Shown: positions 7,429-14,322 of the stretch, in pieces | Numbering within the stretch: the first letter of the stretch is position 1 | How the letters are laid out: each line of letters begins with the position of its first letter | NCBI GenBank assembly: GCA_964599875.1 | Contig: CAZRHE010000028.1 | Coordinates: 1 to 15,356 of the forward strand | DNA from: RGIG4097 sp964599875 | GTDB taxonomy: Bacteria > Bacillota > Clostridia > Christensenellales > CAG-917 | Direction of reading: 5' to 3' | Length of the DNA: 15,356 nucleotides | The notes under the pieces: model-generated | Database searches by the model: none | Told to the model about the DNA's origin: nothing | The model's input: only the letters and a program-made list of their open reading frames with translations | Position numbers and translations under genes: made by a program

Positions 7429-7698
7429 CTATAGACTGCTTTTTTTGCCAGCCAGTGCATTTGATAGTCTTTCCGACAGTTGCGACAATCCAAGCATTTC
7501 AGACACTTTTTCATCTCCGAAGTACGCAATAAAAGAATTGCTTAAAGAGTCTATCGCAAAATATATCCCCAATGCAATTCCGATAACGTCGGTACTTGCT
7601 TCTCCCGTTTCGAGCTCTTTTATATAATCGCTTGCCTCACCTTCGGCGAAGCGGTTAACTCCAAATTGTATTGCTTCAATCATGTCGTTAAGTTTCAT
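7429..7698 (-). CDS. family A small protein, copy A3, 89 aa
   Basis: A paralogue of the A1 and A2 proteins, with EAIQFGVNRF, the SDYIKE segment, the GIYFAIDSLSNS block, the YFGDEKVSEMLG block and a GKKSSL end. There are two possible starts, ATG 7704 and ATG 7698. The second aligns with the start of A2 and sits at better distance from AGGAG, so I prefer it; the difference is two residues. The protein is acidic, without membrane segments or a recognised domain. It forms one B-A unit with the gene at 7749-8000. Confidence 0.8.
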   Translation of the reverse strand: MKLNDMIEAIQFGVNRFAEGEASDYIKELETGEASTDVIGIALGIYFAIDSLSNSFIAYFGDEKVSEMLGLSQLSERLSNALAGKKSSL

Positions 7699-7707
7699 TG
7701 TCATTCT

Positions 7708-7769
7708 CTCCTATTATTTTACACCTTAATACGCCGTCTTATTTAATCTCAAAACATATAGTATAAACA
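7708..7769 (-). repeat. conserved B-to-A junction, copy 2
   Basis: The second copy of the 62-nt junction segment, covering the end of family B copy 2, the spacer and the ribosome binding site of A3. It differs from 7097-7158 at three positions by eye (two transitions in the spacer, one in the coding end). Confidence 0.85.
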
Positions 7770-8000
7770 GTTCGCTATTGAAGAAGTTGTGCCCTCGTCA
7801 AATACGCGTTGTGTAATCTTTCCCTGTTTTAGGCGTTCATAACCGTCGTAGAATTTTTCTTTTATGGCTTTTTGAACCTTATCGCTGTTAAAGAACTCTT
7901 CAAAGTCTTTTTCGTTTCCCATGCTTAATTCTTCCGTTAATTGCCTTTTTACCTCTGCAGTAAATTCTTCTAACGTTTGTATATTTTCGTAACGTCCCAT
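7749..8000 (-). CDS. family B small protein, copy B2, 83 aa
   Basis: The first gene of the accessory operon and a paralogue of B1 with the same length. The N-terminal 23 residues and the last 20 are nearly identical between the copies, while the middle (from SMGNEKDF to YERLKQ) is diverged. AAGGAGG lies 8 nt before ATG 8000. It is preceded by a leader of about 200 nt that contains a strong hairpin element. I recall small Clostridia proteins of similar layout (an IQ-EEF-TxEV start and an ANCL ending) but no function for them. Confidence 0.8.
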   Translation of the reverse strand: MGRYENIQTLEEFTAEVKRQLTEELSMGNEKDFEEFFNSDKVQKAIKEKFYDGYERLKQGKITQRVFDEGTTSSIANCLYYMF

Positions 8001-8039
8001 TATTTATCCCTCCTTTTTATTCTTGCTCATCAATTGTTC

Positions 8040-8069
8040 TTGACTGCTCTTCACTTTTCTGCATATAAT
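8040..8069 (+). promoter_or_regulatory. plus-strand promoter directly before the structured element
   Basis: TTGACT (8040-8045), an 18-nt spacer and a perfect TATAAT (8064-8069) are followed 8 nt later by the first base of the stem at 8078. If active it would start an RNA of about 80 nt that begins exactly at the hairpin. The GACTGCT around the -35 box also resembles the tail of the family A units, so part of the match may be duplication residue. Confidence 0.5.
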
Positions 8070-8076
8070 AAAAATA

Positions 8077-8158
8077 GAAAGCACCGTTTATGATTCAGCC
8101 AACTGCTCCGCTTATGCGCCAGCCTGAACACATCGTGGGGGGTGGGCGGTGCTTTTTC
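8077..8158 (+). ncRNA. putative structured small RNA, or leader attenuator on the opposite strand
   Basis: A 9-bp closing stem (AAAGCACCG at 8078-8086 with CGGTGCTTT at 8147-8155) encloses an imperfect long hairpin: ATG/CAT, TTCAG/CTGAA (8094-8098 with 8124-8128), CTG/CAG and CGC/GCG around a TTAT loop. A G-rich strand, GGGGGGTGGG (8137-8146), lies on the 3' side. On the plus strand the stem ends in five T residues and is preceded by a good promoter. On the minus strand it is followed by CTATTTTTATT and lies in the leader of the accessory operon. The strand is therefore undecided. It does not match an RNA family I can name. Confidence 0.42.
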
Positions 8159-8207
8159 ATTCTCGTCGTTTCATAGATTAGCCGCCTCTTTCCCTCTTGT
8201 GAATACA

Positions 8208-8236
8208 ATTATATACCCACCGAGTGCAGATTTCAA
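8208..8236 (-). promoter_or_regulatory. sigma-A-type promoter of the accessory operon
   Basis: On the minus strand TTGAAA (8231-8236), a 17-nt spacer and a perfect TATAAT (8208-8213) form a near-consensus promoter. Transcription would start near 8201 and run through the hairpin element at 8155-8078 before reaching family B copy B2 at 8000. The gap 8001-8350 holds this promoter, the structured element and the lysS terminator, and no convincing gene. Confidence 0.72.
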
Positions 8237-8294
8237 TAATAATATTTTCTCGGCGGAATTGCTCTTTTCTCGGCAACATAAAACGGCGAGTACG

Positions 8295-8323
8295 AAAAAG
8301 GTCCCGCAATCGCAGAACCTTTT
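8295..8323 (-). terminator. intrinsic terminator of the amaP-greA-lysS operon
   Basis: AAAAGGT (8296-8302) pairs with ACCTTTT (8317-8323), and wobble and GC pairs extend the stem inward. On the minus strand the stem runs into five T residues. It lies about 27 nt after the lysS stop codon. Confidence 0.8.
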
Positions 8324-8350
8324 GAATTTTTTGTGGATTTTGATTCGATA

Positions 8351-9853
8351 TTACTTGTCGAGGGACTTCATCGTCGGGAAAAGAAGGACGTCGCGGATTG
8401 CGGCGGAGTCCGTGAGCAACATGCAAAGTCTGTCTATGCCGTAACCGATACCGCCCGTAGGAGGCATGCCGATTTCGAGTGCGTTCATAAAATCGTCGTC
8501 GGTGGTGTTTGCTTCCTCGTCGCCTTGGGCGAGTTGTTTTTCTTGTTCCTTGAATCTCGCGCGTTGGTCGATGGGGTCGTTGAGTTCGGAATATGCGTTG
8601 CACATTTCCCAACCGTTCATGAACAACTCAAAGCGTTCAACGTATTCCGGATTGGACGGTTTTTTCTTCGTGAGCGGAGAAATTTCGATGGGATGATCCA
8701 TGACAAAGGTTGGCTGAACGAGATGTTCCTCAACGAATTCTTCAAAGAAGAGGTTGAGAATATCGCCTTTTTTGTGTCTGCTTTCGTACTTGACGTGATG
8801 TTCATCCGCCGCTTTTCTTGCGTCTTCGACGGTGTGAATTTCATTCCAATCCACGCCCGAATATTTCTTGACGGCGTCTACCATCGTGATTCTTTCAAAA
8901 GGCTTGCCGAGGTCCATTTCAATACCGTTGTAGACGATAGTGGTGGTGCCCAGCACCTCGTTTGCAACGTGACGGAACATATTTTCGGTCAAATCCATCA
9001 TGCCGTTATAATCCGTATACGCCTGATAGAGTTCCATAAGCGTAAATTCGGGGTTATGTCTTGTATCACAGCCCTCGTTGCGGAAAACGCGGCCGATTTC
9101 ATACACTTTTTCAATGCCGCCGACTATCAATCTCTTGAGATAAAGTTCGAGAGAAATGCGGAGTTTGAAATCCTCGTCGAGGGTGTTATGGTGCGTGATG
9201 AACGGTCTTGCCGCCGCCCCGCCTGCGTTTGATACGAGCATAGGGGTTTCGACTTCCATAAAGCCTTGTCCGTCGAGATAATTGCGGATTGAGCGGATAA
9301 TCGCGGAACGCTTGACGAAAGTATCCTTGACCTCGGGATTGACGATGAGGTCGAGATAGCGTTGACGATATCTCATATCCGTGTTGGTGAGTCCGTGATA
9401 CTTCTCGGGAAGAGGAAGCAAAGACTTTGACAGCAAGGTAACTTTGGTTGCGTGGATAGTGGTTTCTCCCGTTTTGGTCTTGAAAACTCTACCCTCTACT
9501 CCGACGATATCGCCTATATCCAGTTTTTTGAAGTCAGCGTATTCGCCTTCTCCCAAATCGTCGCGACTGACGTAAATTTGAATATTGCCGTCGCTGTCCA
9601 TGACGTGACCGAAACTTGCCTTGCCCATAACGCGTTTGGACATAAGTCTGCCCGCGACGGATACAATTTTATCCTCGAACGCCTCGTAATTCGCAAGAAT
9701 TGCGCCCGCAGTGGCACTTCTGTCGTAAGAGGTGATTTCGAAAGGATTCTTCCCTCTCGCGACGAGATCTTCCAACTTATCTATTCTGACTTTTTTAACT
9801 TCACTGACGTCGACCTCTTTTTCGACGGCGACGTTTTTGACGTTTTCGCTCAT
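8351..9853 (-). CDS. lysS: lysyl-tRNA synthetase, class II, 500 aa
   Basis: Charges tRNA-Lys with lysine in the cytoplasm. It has an N-terminal OB-fold anticodon-binding domain around residues 60-145 (VSVAGRLMSKR, GHVMDSDG). The class II catalytic domain follows, with the YRQRYLDLI region and motif 1 at 161-206, motif 2 GRVFRNEG at 254-261 followed by RHNPEF at 265-270, and motif 3 GIGYGIDR at 468-475. The length is normal for bacterial LysS, without the C-terminal MprF-like fusion seen in actinobacteria. The start codon is 10 nt after the greA stop, and its AAGGA ribosome binding site overlaps the greA end, so the two are co-transcribed. The greA-lysS order is common in Bacillota and some other bacteria. 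Confidence 0.97.
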   Translation of the reverse strand: MSENVKNVAVEKEVDVSEVKKVRIDKLEDLVARGKNPFEITSYDRSATAGAILANYEAFEDKIVSVAGRLMSKRVMGKASFGHVMDSDGNIQIYVSRDDLGEGEYADFKKLDIGDIVGVEGRVFKTKTGETTIHATKVTLLSKSLLPLPEKYHGLTNTDMRYRQRYLDLIVNPEVKDTFVKRSAIIRSIRNYLDGQGFMEVETPMLVSNAGGAAARPFITHHNTLDEDFKLRISLELYLKRLIVGGIEKVYEIGRVFRNEGCDTRHNPEFTLMELYQAYTDYNGMMDLTENMFRHVANEVLGTTTIVYNGIEMDLGKPFERITMVDAVKKYSGVDWNEIHTVEDARKAADEHHVKYESRHKKGDILNLFFEEFVEEHLVQPTFVMDHPIEISPLTKKKPSNPEYVERFELFMNGWEMCNAYSELNDPIDQRARFKEQEKQLAQGDEEANTTDDDFMNALEIGMPPTGGIGYGIDRLCMLLTDSAAIRDVLLFPTMKSLDK

Positions 9854-9863
9854 TTGTATATCC

Positions 9864-10331
9864 TTATTTGATGCTTACGATTTTGTATTCGACGACTGCG
9901 CCCGTGGGGGTGACGACGCCGACTATCGCGCCTTTCTTTTGTCCCATGATGGCTTTTCCGAGAGGAGATTCGTTGCTAATCTTACCCGCGGTGATATCCG
10001 CTTCGGTGGTACCGACGACGCGATATTCTTCTTCATCGCCGAATTCGACGTCCTTGATGACGACGGTCTTGCCGAGGGAAACTTTGTTGGTGGTTGCGAC
10101 TTCGTCGATAACGACTGCGTGCAGGAGTTTGTCTTCGAGTTCTTTGATTTTCGCCTCGACGAAACCTTGCTCTTGCTTTGCCGCGTCGTATTCAGCGTTT
10201 TCGCTGAGGTCGCCGAATTCACGAGCCTTTTTGATTGCTTCGGCACATTCCATACGTTTTACGGACACGAGATAATCGTGTTCTTCTTTGAGTTCTTGAA
10301 AACCTTCTTTGGTAAGATAGACTTCTTTCAT
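9864..10331 (-). CDS. greA: transcription elongation factor GreA, 155 aa
   Basis: Stimulates RNA cleavage in backtracked RNA polymerase so that stalled elongation can resume. The N-terminal coiled coil (residues 1-75) carries the DLSENAEY loop with the catalytic acidic pair D41 and E44. The C-terminal FKBP-like domain holds the expected ISNESPLGKAIMG segment. Length is typical. It starts 3 nt after the stop of the AmaP-like gene, with AGAGGA of the ribosome binding site inside that gene's end, and is followed by lysS after 10 nt. Confidence 0.97.
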   Translation of the reverse strand: MKEVYLTKEGFQELKEEHDYLVSVKRMECAEAIKKAREFGDLSENAEYDAAKQEQGFVEAKIKELEDKLLHAVVIDEVATTNKVSLGKTVVIKDVEFGDEEEYRVVGTTEADITAGKISNESPLGKAIMGQKKGAIVGVVTPTGAVVEYKIVSIK

Positions 10332-10334
10332 TTT

Positions 10335-11069
10335 TTATTCCTCTTCTCCTGAAATTTCAGGTTGATTTTCAACGTTTTCCGCATCTGCGGTTTCTTCGAC
10401 GATTTCCTCGACGAGTTCGTTTTCTTGCGCTACGCTCTCAACGGATTGAGATGCGATTTCTTCGACTGCGGATTCTTCGATTGCAGGTTCTTCCGCGGGA
10501 GTTTCCTCGTCGCCCTTGAGAATTTCCGCCACTTTTTCAGACACGTCCGCTTGAGTGACTTTATACGCGGGTTGAAGCGCGGTGACTTTGATTTCGATTG
10601 CGTGGAAGCGGAATCCGAGCGCGCCGTAGAACGCGTCTTCGAGCATGGTGCGGACGTAAGTTTCGGTTTCGACGACGTCCTTATCCACGATTTTGACGCT
10701 GACTTTGAGGCGGACGCCGTATTCGTTGGATACGATTGCGATTTTGCCGCATTTCACGCCTTCAACGGATGCGCAAGTTCTCTTGACGAGTTTGCGAACG
10801 ACGGACAAAGACGCTTTGCTCGCGCCCTCTTTTTCGGAGCGAAGCACGATTTCCTTCACTGCGTCGTCGTTTATGAACGTCATGATTAGCGTCACGGCGG
10901 ACAAGACGAAGTACAATATGCCGAGCGTAACGAAAAGTCCTCTCACGAGAGAATTTTCAAATTCTTCGAAATCGATTCCGCCGAAAGCGGTGACAATAAG
11001 AATCAGGATGAGCACGACCGCTATAATTACGCTTGCGGTTGCAAATATTTTCTGCATAATTTTTTTCAT
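10335..11069 (-). CDS. amaP: AmaP-like membrane protein with Asp23-type domain, 244 aa
   Basis: Two transmembrane helices at residues about 8-29 and 43-67 are followed by an Asp23/DUF322-like region (about 70-168, with GVRLKVSVKIV and the YVRTMLEDAFYGALGF helix). A long acidic tail from residue 187 is made mostly of E, A, V and S. This matches the AmaP architecture, in which a two-helix anchor holds Asp23 proteins at the membrane and is linked to cell envelope stress. The acidic tail is an unusual extension. AAGGAG lies 6 nt before ATG 11069. It leads the operon with greA and lysS. The family call is good; the gene symbol is by analogy. Confidence 0.75.
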   Translation of the reverse strand: MKKIMQKIFATASVIIAVVLILILIVTAFGGIDFEEFENSLVRGLFVTLGILYFVLSAVTLIMTFINDDAVKEIVLRSEKEGASKASLSVVRKLVKRTCASVEGVKCGKIAIVSNEYGVRLKVSVKIVDKDVVETETYVRTMLEDAFYGALGFRFHAIEIKVTALQPAYKVTQADVSEKVAEILKGDEETPAEEPAIEESAVEEIASQSVESVAQENELVEEIVEETADAENVENQPEISGEEE

Positions 11070-11110
11070 AGCACACTCCTTGTCCTATATATTATTTTTA
11101 ATCGCGTAAT

Positions 11111-11139
11111 AATATATACTAACTTTCAAATTTAGTCAA
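11111..11139 (-). promoter_or_regulatory. promoter of the amaP-greA-lysS operon
   Basis: On the minus strand TTGACT (11134-11139) and TATATT (11111-11116) are separated by 17 nt, giving a leader of about 35 nt before the ATG at 11069. Confidence 0.65.
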
Positions 11140-11302
11140 GTGTTTCGTGCCATCAGCCCAGCCAAGCAAACCGTCAAAGACGAAAAATAAATCAAACCGA
11201 AAATTTTATTGCAAATCGAGTGCGTTAGATTGCCGTATTTTATATATTGCGCATTTTCGCCGTTGACTTTGGTGTAAAAGTAAACCTTTTTCAAATTCAC
11301 TC

Positions 11303-11331
11303 TTGAAATAGCGTCCGCAAAGTGGTATAAT
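11303..11331 (+). promoter_or_regulatory. sigma-A-type promoter of the transketolase genes
   Basis: TTGAAA (11303-11308), a 17-nt spacer and a perfect TATAAT (11326-11331). Transcription would start near 11338, immediately before the AAAGGAGG ribosome binding site, so the leader is very short and leaves no room for an attenuator. Confidence 0.8.
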
Positions 11332-11353
11332 CGAAACAATAAAGGAGGAAAAT

Positions 11354-12172
11354 ATGGAAAAAGAAAAACTCGAATTCTTGACGGCGAAAGCAAGAAAACT
11401 CCGTGACGACGCCATCGAAATCATCGGCCACTTCGGGGTCGGTCATATCGGCGGAACGATGTCGGTCATGGATGCACTCACCGTTATCTATTATTCCAAA
11501 GCAAACGTCGACCCCAAAAACCCTGCAAAGCAAGACCGCGACCGCATAATCATGTCCAAAGGACACGCAGGCCCCGCAATGTACGCAGTACTCGCAGACC
11601 TCGGATATTATCCTCAAGAGTGGACCAAGACCCTCAATCAAAACGGCACCAATCTCCCCTCTCACTGCGATATGAACAAGACCCCCGGCATCGACTTCAC
11701 CGCCGGCTCTCTCGGTCAAGGACTCTCCGCGGCAGTCGGTATGGCGCTTGCGGCGAAAATCGACAATAACCCCGCAACCATTTATTGCTTCATCGGCGAC
11801 GGCGAATCTCAAGAAGGTCAAATCTGGGAAGCATCCATGTTCGCGGGCAACAGAGGACTCGATAACCTCATCGTATTCCTCGACAACAACAAAATGCAAC
11901 TCGACGGCCCTACCGATTCCATCAACTCCCTCGCACCCGCGGCGGATAAATGGAAATCTTTCGGTTTCTACGTGCAAGATATCGACGGTCACGACCTCAC
12001 CGCTATCTCGGACGCAATCGATAACGCAAAAGCGCAAAAGGGCAAAGCAAGCATGATTATTCTCAACACTATCAAAGGAAAAGGCGCATCCTTCACCGAA
12101 GGCGTGGCAAACTGCCATAGTATGTCCATTCCCGAAGAACTGTGGAGAAAAGAAACGGGGAGGTATGAATAA
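11354..12172 (+). CDS. transketolase, N-terminal (ThDP-binding) subunit, 272 aa
   Basis: The first half of a split transketolase, which moves two-carbon ketol units between sugar phosphates in the non-oxidative pentose phosphate pathway. The thiamin diphosphate/Mg motif is GDGESQEG at 148-155, ending in N178-N179 of FLDNN. Conserved histidines H31 (GHIGG) and H71 (SKGHAG) belong to the active site. AAAGGAGG is 8 nt before the ATG. The stop overlaps the next start by one base (TAATG), as expected for two subunits made in equal amount. Codon use is regular and rich in C-ending codons (GAC, ATC, CTC), which suggests high expression. Confidence 0.95.
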   Translation: MEKEKLEFLTAKARKLRDDAIEIIGHFGVGHIGGTMSVMDALTVIYYSKANVDPKNPAKQDRDRIIMSKGHAGPAMYAVLADLGYYPQEWTKTLNQNGTNLPSHCDMNKTPGIDFTAGSLGQGLSAAVGMALAAKIDNNPATIYCFIGDGESQEGQIWEASMFAGNRGLDNLIVFLDNNKMQLDGPTDSINSLAPAADKWKSFGFYVQDIDGHDLTAISDAIDNAKAQKGKASMIILNTIKGKGASFTEGVANCHSMSIPEELWRKETGRYE

Positions 12173-13110
12173 TGACTGACGAAAAAGAAATGCGACAAGT
12201 ACTCGCAAACACCCTCGCCGAAATGGCAAATACCGACAACAGAATAGTCGTTCTCGAGGCTGACCTCATGGGTTGCCACGCAACGAAAGCATTCAAAGAG
12301 GCTCATCCCGACAGATTCGTCAACGTGGGTATCGCGGAAGCAAACCTCATCGGCGTTGCGGCAGGCATGTCCGCAATGGGCAAAATCCCCTTTGCATATT
12401 CCTTCGCACCATTCGCGACTCGTCGTTGCTACGACCAAATCTTCATCTCCGTCGCATATGCGAAACGCAACGTCAAAATCGTGGGCTCCGACCCCGGCGT
12501 CTGCGCGGAAGCAAACGGCGGCACTCATATGCCCCTCGAAGATATGGCAATCATGAGAGCAATCCCCAAAATGGTTTGTTTCGAACCTACCGATGCGGCG
12601 ATGCTCGCTCGCGCGATTCCTCAAATCATCGACTACCCCGGCGCGGTCTATATCCGCCTCTTCCGTAAGAAAGCGGAACACGTCTTCGACGACGTCCCCG
12701 ATTTCCAACTCGGCAAAGCGACCAAGATTCGCGACGGCAAAGACGTAACCCTTATCGCAAGCGGTATCATGGTATCCAGAGCGATCGCGGCGGCGGACGA
12801 ACTTGCAAAAGAAGGCATCTCGGCAGGCGTCCTCAATATGCACACTTGGAAACCTATCGATGAAGACGCAATCGCAGAAGCGGTCAAGAATACCGGCGCA
12901 ATCGTCACTTGCGAAAACCACGCGACCAACGGCGGTCTTGGCTCTGCAGTCGCAGAAGTCGTCGTCGAAAAATGCCCCGCCCCCGTCGAACTCGTCGGCG
13001 TCAAGAACAGTTTCGGCGAAGTCGGCAAGAACGCATATCTCAGCGAGAAATTCCATCTCACCACTGCAGATATTATCGCGGCGGCAAAGAAAGCAATCGC
13101 AAGAAAATAA
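12172..13110 (+). CDS. transketolase, C-terminal (Pyr + C domain) subunit, 312 aa
   Basis: The second half of the split transketolase. The pyrimidine-binding domain carries the catalytic glutamate E56 in VGIAEANLIG, and the GGTHMPLEDMAIMRAIP stretch (about 118-134) is the usual active-site loop. The C-terminal domain follows from about residue 185. It partners the gene immediately upstream; the shared TAATG junction and the GGGGAGG ribosome binding site inside the upstream gene support coupled translation. A 1-deoxyxylulose-5-phosphate synthase was considered, but that enzyme is normally one chain of about 600 residues. A strong terminator ends the transcript. Confidence 0.94.
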   Translation: MTDEKEMRQVLANTLAEMANTDNRIVVLEADLMGCHATKAFKEAHPDRFVNVGIAEANLIGVAAGMSAMGKIPFAYSFAPFATRRCYDQIFISVAYAKRNVKIVGSDPGVCAEANGGTHMPLEDMAIMRAIPKMVCFEPTDAAMLARAIPQIIDYPGAVYIRLFRKKAEHVFDDVPDFQLGKATKIRDGKDVTLIASGIMVSRAIAAADELAKEGISAGVLNMHTWKPIDEDAIAEAVKNTGAIVTCENHATNGGLGSAVAEVVVEKCPAPVELVGVKNSFGEVGKNAYLSEKFHLTTADIIAAAKKAIARK

Positions 13111-13125
13111 TCCAACGTCCAACTC

Positions 13126-13154
13126 AAAAGCACCGCCGAAAAAGCGGTGCTTTT
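13126..13154 (+). terminator. intrinsic terminator of the transketolase genes
   Basis: A perfect 11-bp stem (13126-13136 with 13144-13154, core AGCACCGC/GCGGTGCT) with a 7-nt loop ends in four T residues followed by CGTT. It lies 16 nt after the transketolase stop and only 20 nt before the ATG of the next gene. Confidence 0.88.
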
Positions 13155-13173
13155 CGTTATCGAGTCCACCGAA

Positions 13174-14322
13174 ATGTTATCAATAGGAACCTACGAATTA
13201 ACCGAAAAAGAAGAGTCGAAAGCACGCGAATTGCTTGAAAAATTTCAGGCGTATTTTCCTGATTGCTACTTCTCGTTCAAAAGAGAGATTTTCGGTATAA
13301 AAGAACGCAATCACTACTTTATGTGTTACTTTTCGCGCGATAAAGGCGTGACTTACGTAAAATTCAAATTCGAGGCGAACAAAGTACCTTTCGACTGCGA
13401 CGCATCGTACGACGAAGAAATCGCAAGAACCGTTCAAGGCTTTCAGTTGAACGCGGACGTGAACGGACTCACCGTGCCGAAACGGCGCAAGTATTCAAAA
13501 CTTATCAATGCCGAATCCGTGCTTAAAGCAGAACAATGCGGAGCAATTTTACGCCGCATAGGCGACGAATACGACGGCTTGTGTTTCGACGGAGAGGACT
13601 ATTTTCGTTTGAAACGCGTTCTCAACGAAAACGGCATTTACGACGTAGGCACGCTAAAAATAGTGCCGATGGACTGCCTATTAAGATTCAAGAGTTTCGG
13701 GCGTACACGCTTGTCCGAACTTCACAGGTATCTTCTTAACGCGATTTCCGACAAAGAATACGTTGCTGAATTTCAAGAATCGCTACAAGAATTAACAAAC
13801 CTGACCGACAAATTCAAACTTGCCTTAAACGAATACGACGCCGCACTTGAAAACGCGGACCTTTCAGCGTTCAACGCTTTCTCGGATTACACTAAAAACC
13901 TATCCGCCTACCCTGCATTATACGAAAGGCTCATCGACTATTTATTACGGTCGGCGCGCGCCAAATTGACGAATAAAAACGAATATATTTTTATAGAAAG
14001 ATTGGGGCTTCTCGACAAACCTAAAACACTGCGGATTTTAGCGGTCGATTTCAATTTAAGCACGGCGTCGGTAGGTTACGTAATGACAAAATGCAAAGCC
14101 GCGTTCGTTCGCCCCTCCCTGAAAACTTTCGACAACATCTTGCTCGAAGAAGAAAAATACCGCCTACTTAAAGATATCGTAGAAAGTTCGCTGGTCGGTT
14201 TCGTCGCGTATATTTGCGTTGACAGGCAAAGACCCGAACTTGCGGATTTTGTTTTCGGGATAACGCGTAAACGATTCGACAGCGTGAAAGATGAAACAAT
14301 CGCTATAAAAAACATTTTCTGA
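13174..14322 (+). CDS. protein with RpoA-CTD-like and sigma region-4-like segments, 382 aa (zero frame)
   Basis: I know no named family for the whole protein. Residues 1-95 form an unrecognised N-terminal region. Residues about 150-188 (NGIYDVGTLKIV...LLRFKSFGRTRLSELHRYL) follow the pattern of the RNA polymerase alpha C-terminal helix-hairpin-helix domain. Residues about 270-312 (FIERLGLLDKPKTLRILAVDFNLS...) follow sigma-70 region 4 or a related HTH. It is therefore probably a DNA-binding protein. The frame is open from 13147, but GTG 13147 lies inside the terminator stem, so I take ATG 13174. That start has no Shine-Dalgarno sequence and no visible promoter, both odd. The frame stops at 14320-14322 just after a slippery A AAA AAC, and the protein seems to continue in the -1 frame. 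Confidence 0.72.
   Translation: MLSIGTYELTEKEESKARELLEKFQAYFPDCYFSFKREIFGIKERNHYFMCYFSRDKGVTYVKFKFEANKVPFDCDASYDEEIARTVQGFQLNADVNGLTVPKRRKYSKLINAESVLKAEQCGAILRRIGDEYDGLCFDGEDYFRLKRVLNENGIYDVGTLKIVPMDCLLRFKSFGRTRLSELHRYLLNAISDKEYVAEFQESLQELTNLTDKFKLALNEYDAALENADLSAFNAFSDYTKNLSAYPALYERLIDYLLRSARAKLTNKNEYIFIERLGLLDKPKTLRILAVDFNLSTASVGYVMTKCKAAFVRPSLKTFDNILLEEEKYRLLKDIVESSLVGFVAYICVDRQRPELADFVFGITRKRFDSVKDETIAIKNIF

Noticed and set aside
8077..8158. Signal recognition particle RNA on the minus strand (CAGG ... GGAGCAG resembles the SRP helix 8 core).
   Set aside because: The bases flanking the core do not form the expected lower helix; the alternative TTCAG/CTGAA pairing is much better, the loop between the two core strands is too long, and the Alu-like or 4.5S-like ends are missing.
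8090..8176. A 28-codon plus-strand frame (MIQPTAPLMRQPEH...) through the structured element.
   Set aside because: It has no ribosome binding site and lies entirely within the hairpin and its T-tract; it is more likely a by-product of the RNA structure.
8333..9232. A 299-aa plus-strand frame opposite lysS.
   Set aside because: It is a shadow of the lysyl-tRNA synthetase gene, rich in F, V and H as antisense frames of this genome are.
11989..13122. A 377-aa minus-strand frame opposite the transketolase genes.
   Set aside because: Long antisense frames are expected from the codon bias there; the plus strand has clear transketolase motifs, promoter and terminator.
13126..13154. A shared origin of this terminator and the 8078-8155 element, because both use an AAAGCACCG/CGGTGCTTT stem.
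   Set aside because: Only the stem is shared; the interior sequences are unrelated, and GC-core terminator stems of this kind often look alike.
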